Origin: Indioceanicola profundi
GTDB taxonomy: Bacteria > Pseudomonadota > Alphaproteobacteria > Azospirillales > Azospirillaceae
DNA length: 64,000 nt
Direction: 5' to 3'
Assembly: GCF_003568845.1 (NCBI RefSeq)
Contig: NZ_CP030127.1
Location: 775,501 to 839,500, forward strand
In this document: positions 62,815 to 64,000 of the stretch, piece by piece
Layout of the letters: every line of letters starts with the position of its first letter
Position numbering within the stretch: position 1 is the stretch's first letter
Notes under the pieces: generated by a model
Database searches by the model: none
What the model was told of the DNA's origin: nothing
Seen by the model: only the letters and a program-made list of their open reading frames with translations
Position numbers and translations under genes: made by a program

Positions 62815-64000
62815 ATGGCGGCAACCAGCGAGGCCTATTCGGGAGTGGTCCGCCCGGTCAGGGCGACGTCGCTCTCCACAGGGATTCTGACGGCTTTTAC
62901 CTTCTTCCTGATCGTGCTCTCGGCTCTGCCGCTGCTGATTACCGATTCCCCCCCGGTCTTCGATTACCCCAATCACCTCGCACGAGTTCATATCCTGGCG
63001 CATCTGGACGAGGTCCCCGCCTTCGCGGCCAACTTTACCCTGGACAGTCTTTTCCTTCCGAATGTGCTGGCGGATTTGATCCTGCTGGCCCTCGAACCGT
63101 TCCTGGGAATCGAGCTGGCGGGTAAGGTTCTCCTTCTCCTTCTGGTGACCCTGACCGTTTCGGGAACGGTGGCGCTGGGCACGGCCGCCGCTGGCCGCCG
63201 CACCGTCTGGCCCCTGCTGGTCGCAGCGCTGGTCTGGAACGAGGTGATGGTCTGGGGCTTTCTGAATTATGTGCTGGGCGTCGGACTACTGCTCTGGGCC
63301 CTGGCCGCGTGGCTCCACCTCGATCGTGTTTCCAGGACGGGACAGCTTGCCTCGGGTGTGGTGTTCGGGCTGTTGCTGTTCCTGGCGCACATGGTCGCTT
63401 TCGGACTTTTTGCCGTGGCCATTGCCGTTCTGGAACTGGCGCGGGCCTGGACGCGCAGACAGGAAGGGCTCGCTCCGGTCATGCGGCGGCTGGTCGTCTC
63501 CGCCCTGATCTTCGTGCCGGCACTGGCGCTGTTCTGGATCAGCAGTCCGGCCAGCGGTCTGCCGATGGAGTTCCGCTTCGCCTTTACCGCGTGGCAGAAA
63601 TTCTCGCCCTTCACCCGCCTGCTTTCCACCGGCAACACCGTGCTGGATGTGGCAACGCTGGCCCTGGTGGTTGCAACCATCTGCATCCTGCTGTCCAGCC
63701 GGCGGGTCAAGCTGCATCCCGGACTGGGGCTGGTCGCGTTGGCCTTCGTCGTGATGGTGCTGACGCTGCCCTACTCCGCCATGGGCTCCTACTTCCTGGA
63801 CAGCCGCATCGCACCGGCTGCGGTGATCCTGCTGACAGCGGCATTGATCCCGGCGCGGCCATCCCCCCGGCTTGCCGCAGCGTTCTGTCTGGCGCTGGTG
63901 GCGGTGGTGGGAACCCGGGGCGTCGTCATGGCCCGTGACTGGGCGCCGCAGGATCAGCGCATTGCCGCAATCAAGCAAACGCTCCAGCAACTTCCCTCCG
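62815..64000 (+). CDS. Multi-spanning membrane protein, 3' end outside window
   Basis: The frame is open from ATG 62815 to the window end (395 residues visible). About ten hydrophobic segments are seen, with the first after a 25-residue hydrophilic N-terminus. The short loop after the first helix reads PPVFDYPNHLARVHIL, with an Asp in the position where GT-C glycosyltransferases keep their catalytic acidic residue. That suggests a GT-C-like lipid-linked sugar transferase, but this is inference. No family is recognised with confidence. Confidence 0.6.
   Translation, partial: MAATSEAYSGVVRPVRATSLSTGILTAFTFFLIVLSALPLLITDSPPVFDYPNHLARVHILAHLDEVPAFAANFTLDSLFLPNVLADLILLALEPFLGIELAGKVLLLLLVTLTVSGTVALGTAAAGRRTVWPLLVAALVWNEVMVWGFLNYVLGVGLLLWALAAWLHLDRVSRTGQLASGVVFGLLLFLAHMVAFGLFAVAIAVLELARAWTRRQEGLAPVMRRLVVSALIFVPALALFWISSPASGLPMEFRFAFTAWQKFSPFTRLLSTGNTVLDVATLALVVATICILLSSRRVKLHPGLGLVALAFVVMVLTLPYSAMGSYFLDSRIAPAAVILLTAALIPARPSPRLAAAFCLALVAVVGTRGVVMARDWAPQDQRIAAIKQTLQQLPS

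Overview
The window is 64 kb of GC-rich DNA with tightly packed operons and many 4-bp ATGA/GTGA gene overlaps. Gene content suggests an alphaproteobacterium, probably of the Rhodospirillales/Azospirillaceae type: an ECF sigma factor with a ChrR anti-sigma factor, an archaic Csu-type pilus, a malonate-type TRAP/decarboxylase module, a PcaF-type thiolase and a KfrA-like protein. This placement is inference; no rRNA or other marker gene is present. I saw no tRNA, rRNA, CRISPR array, insertion sequence or integrase.

Layout. 0-6.7 kb: the end of a flavin monooxygenase, an AcoR-like sigma-54 activator, a YeeE/YedE thiosulfate-type transporter, a KfrA-like coiled-coil DNA-binding protein with an operator-like palindrome in front, a Bfd ferredoxin and a small Rho-N-like protein. 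6.7-11.4 kb: a complete branched-chain amino acid type ABC importer (livG-F-H-M plus binding protein, minus strand). 11.7-16.2 kb: an SGNH esterase with two duplicated beta modules, a GH13 alpha-glucosidase, a candidate small RNA and a 57-aa protein. 16.4-20.8 kb: acyl-CoA dehydrogenase with PcaF-type thiolase, then a chemoreceptor. 21.0-27.3 kb: GntR regulator, DctPQM TRAP transporter, malonyl-CoA decarboxylase and maleylacetoacetate isomerase. 27.3-35.5 kb: aldo/keto reductase, an AaeB/AaeX/AaeA-like aromatic-acid efflux system and a PaoABC-like molybdenum aldehyde dehydrogenase. 35.5-39.3 kb: a GntR-led operon with an ectoine-hydroxylase-like dioxygenase and two unusual dehydrogenases. 39.5-46.4 kb: Pit phosphate transporter, GltD, small proteins, SDR, a second candidate small RNA, LysR, DoxX and a DODA-type dioxygenase. 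46.5-54.2 kb: a six-gene surface-glycan operon (ABC exporter, four GT2 proteins, one of them fused to a methyltransferase, and a polysaccharide deacetylase). 54.7-57.9 kb: ChrR and ECF sigma factor, a 55-aa ORF, GNAT and HAD proteins. 57.9-61.9 kb: a compact Csu-type pilus operon. 62.2-64 kb: a thioredoxin-like protein and a multi-spanning membrane protein cut by the window end.

How it fits together. The theme is uptake and catabolism of organic acids, amino acids and aldehydes, plus a cell-surface programme (glycan, pilus, secreted esterase). Each catabolic block carries its own regulator.

The most interesting signal outside the genes is a pair of candidate small RNAs on opposite strands, at about 15.7 kb and 44.0 kb. 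They share an identical 17-nt block containing the anti-Shine-Dalgarno sequence CCTCCC, each between a 5-prime hairpin and an intrinsic terminator. Several transporter and catabolic genes here have ribosome-binding sites complementary to it over 7 to 9 nt. The most unusual gene set is the 35.5-39.3 kb operon, whose substrate I cannot name.
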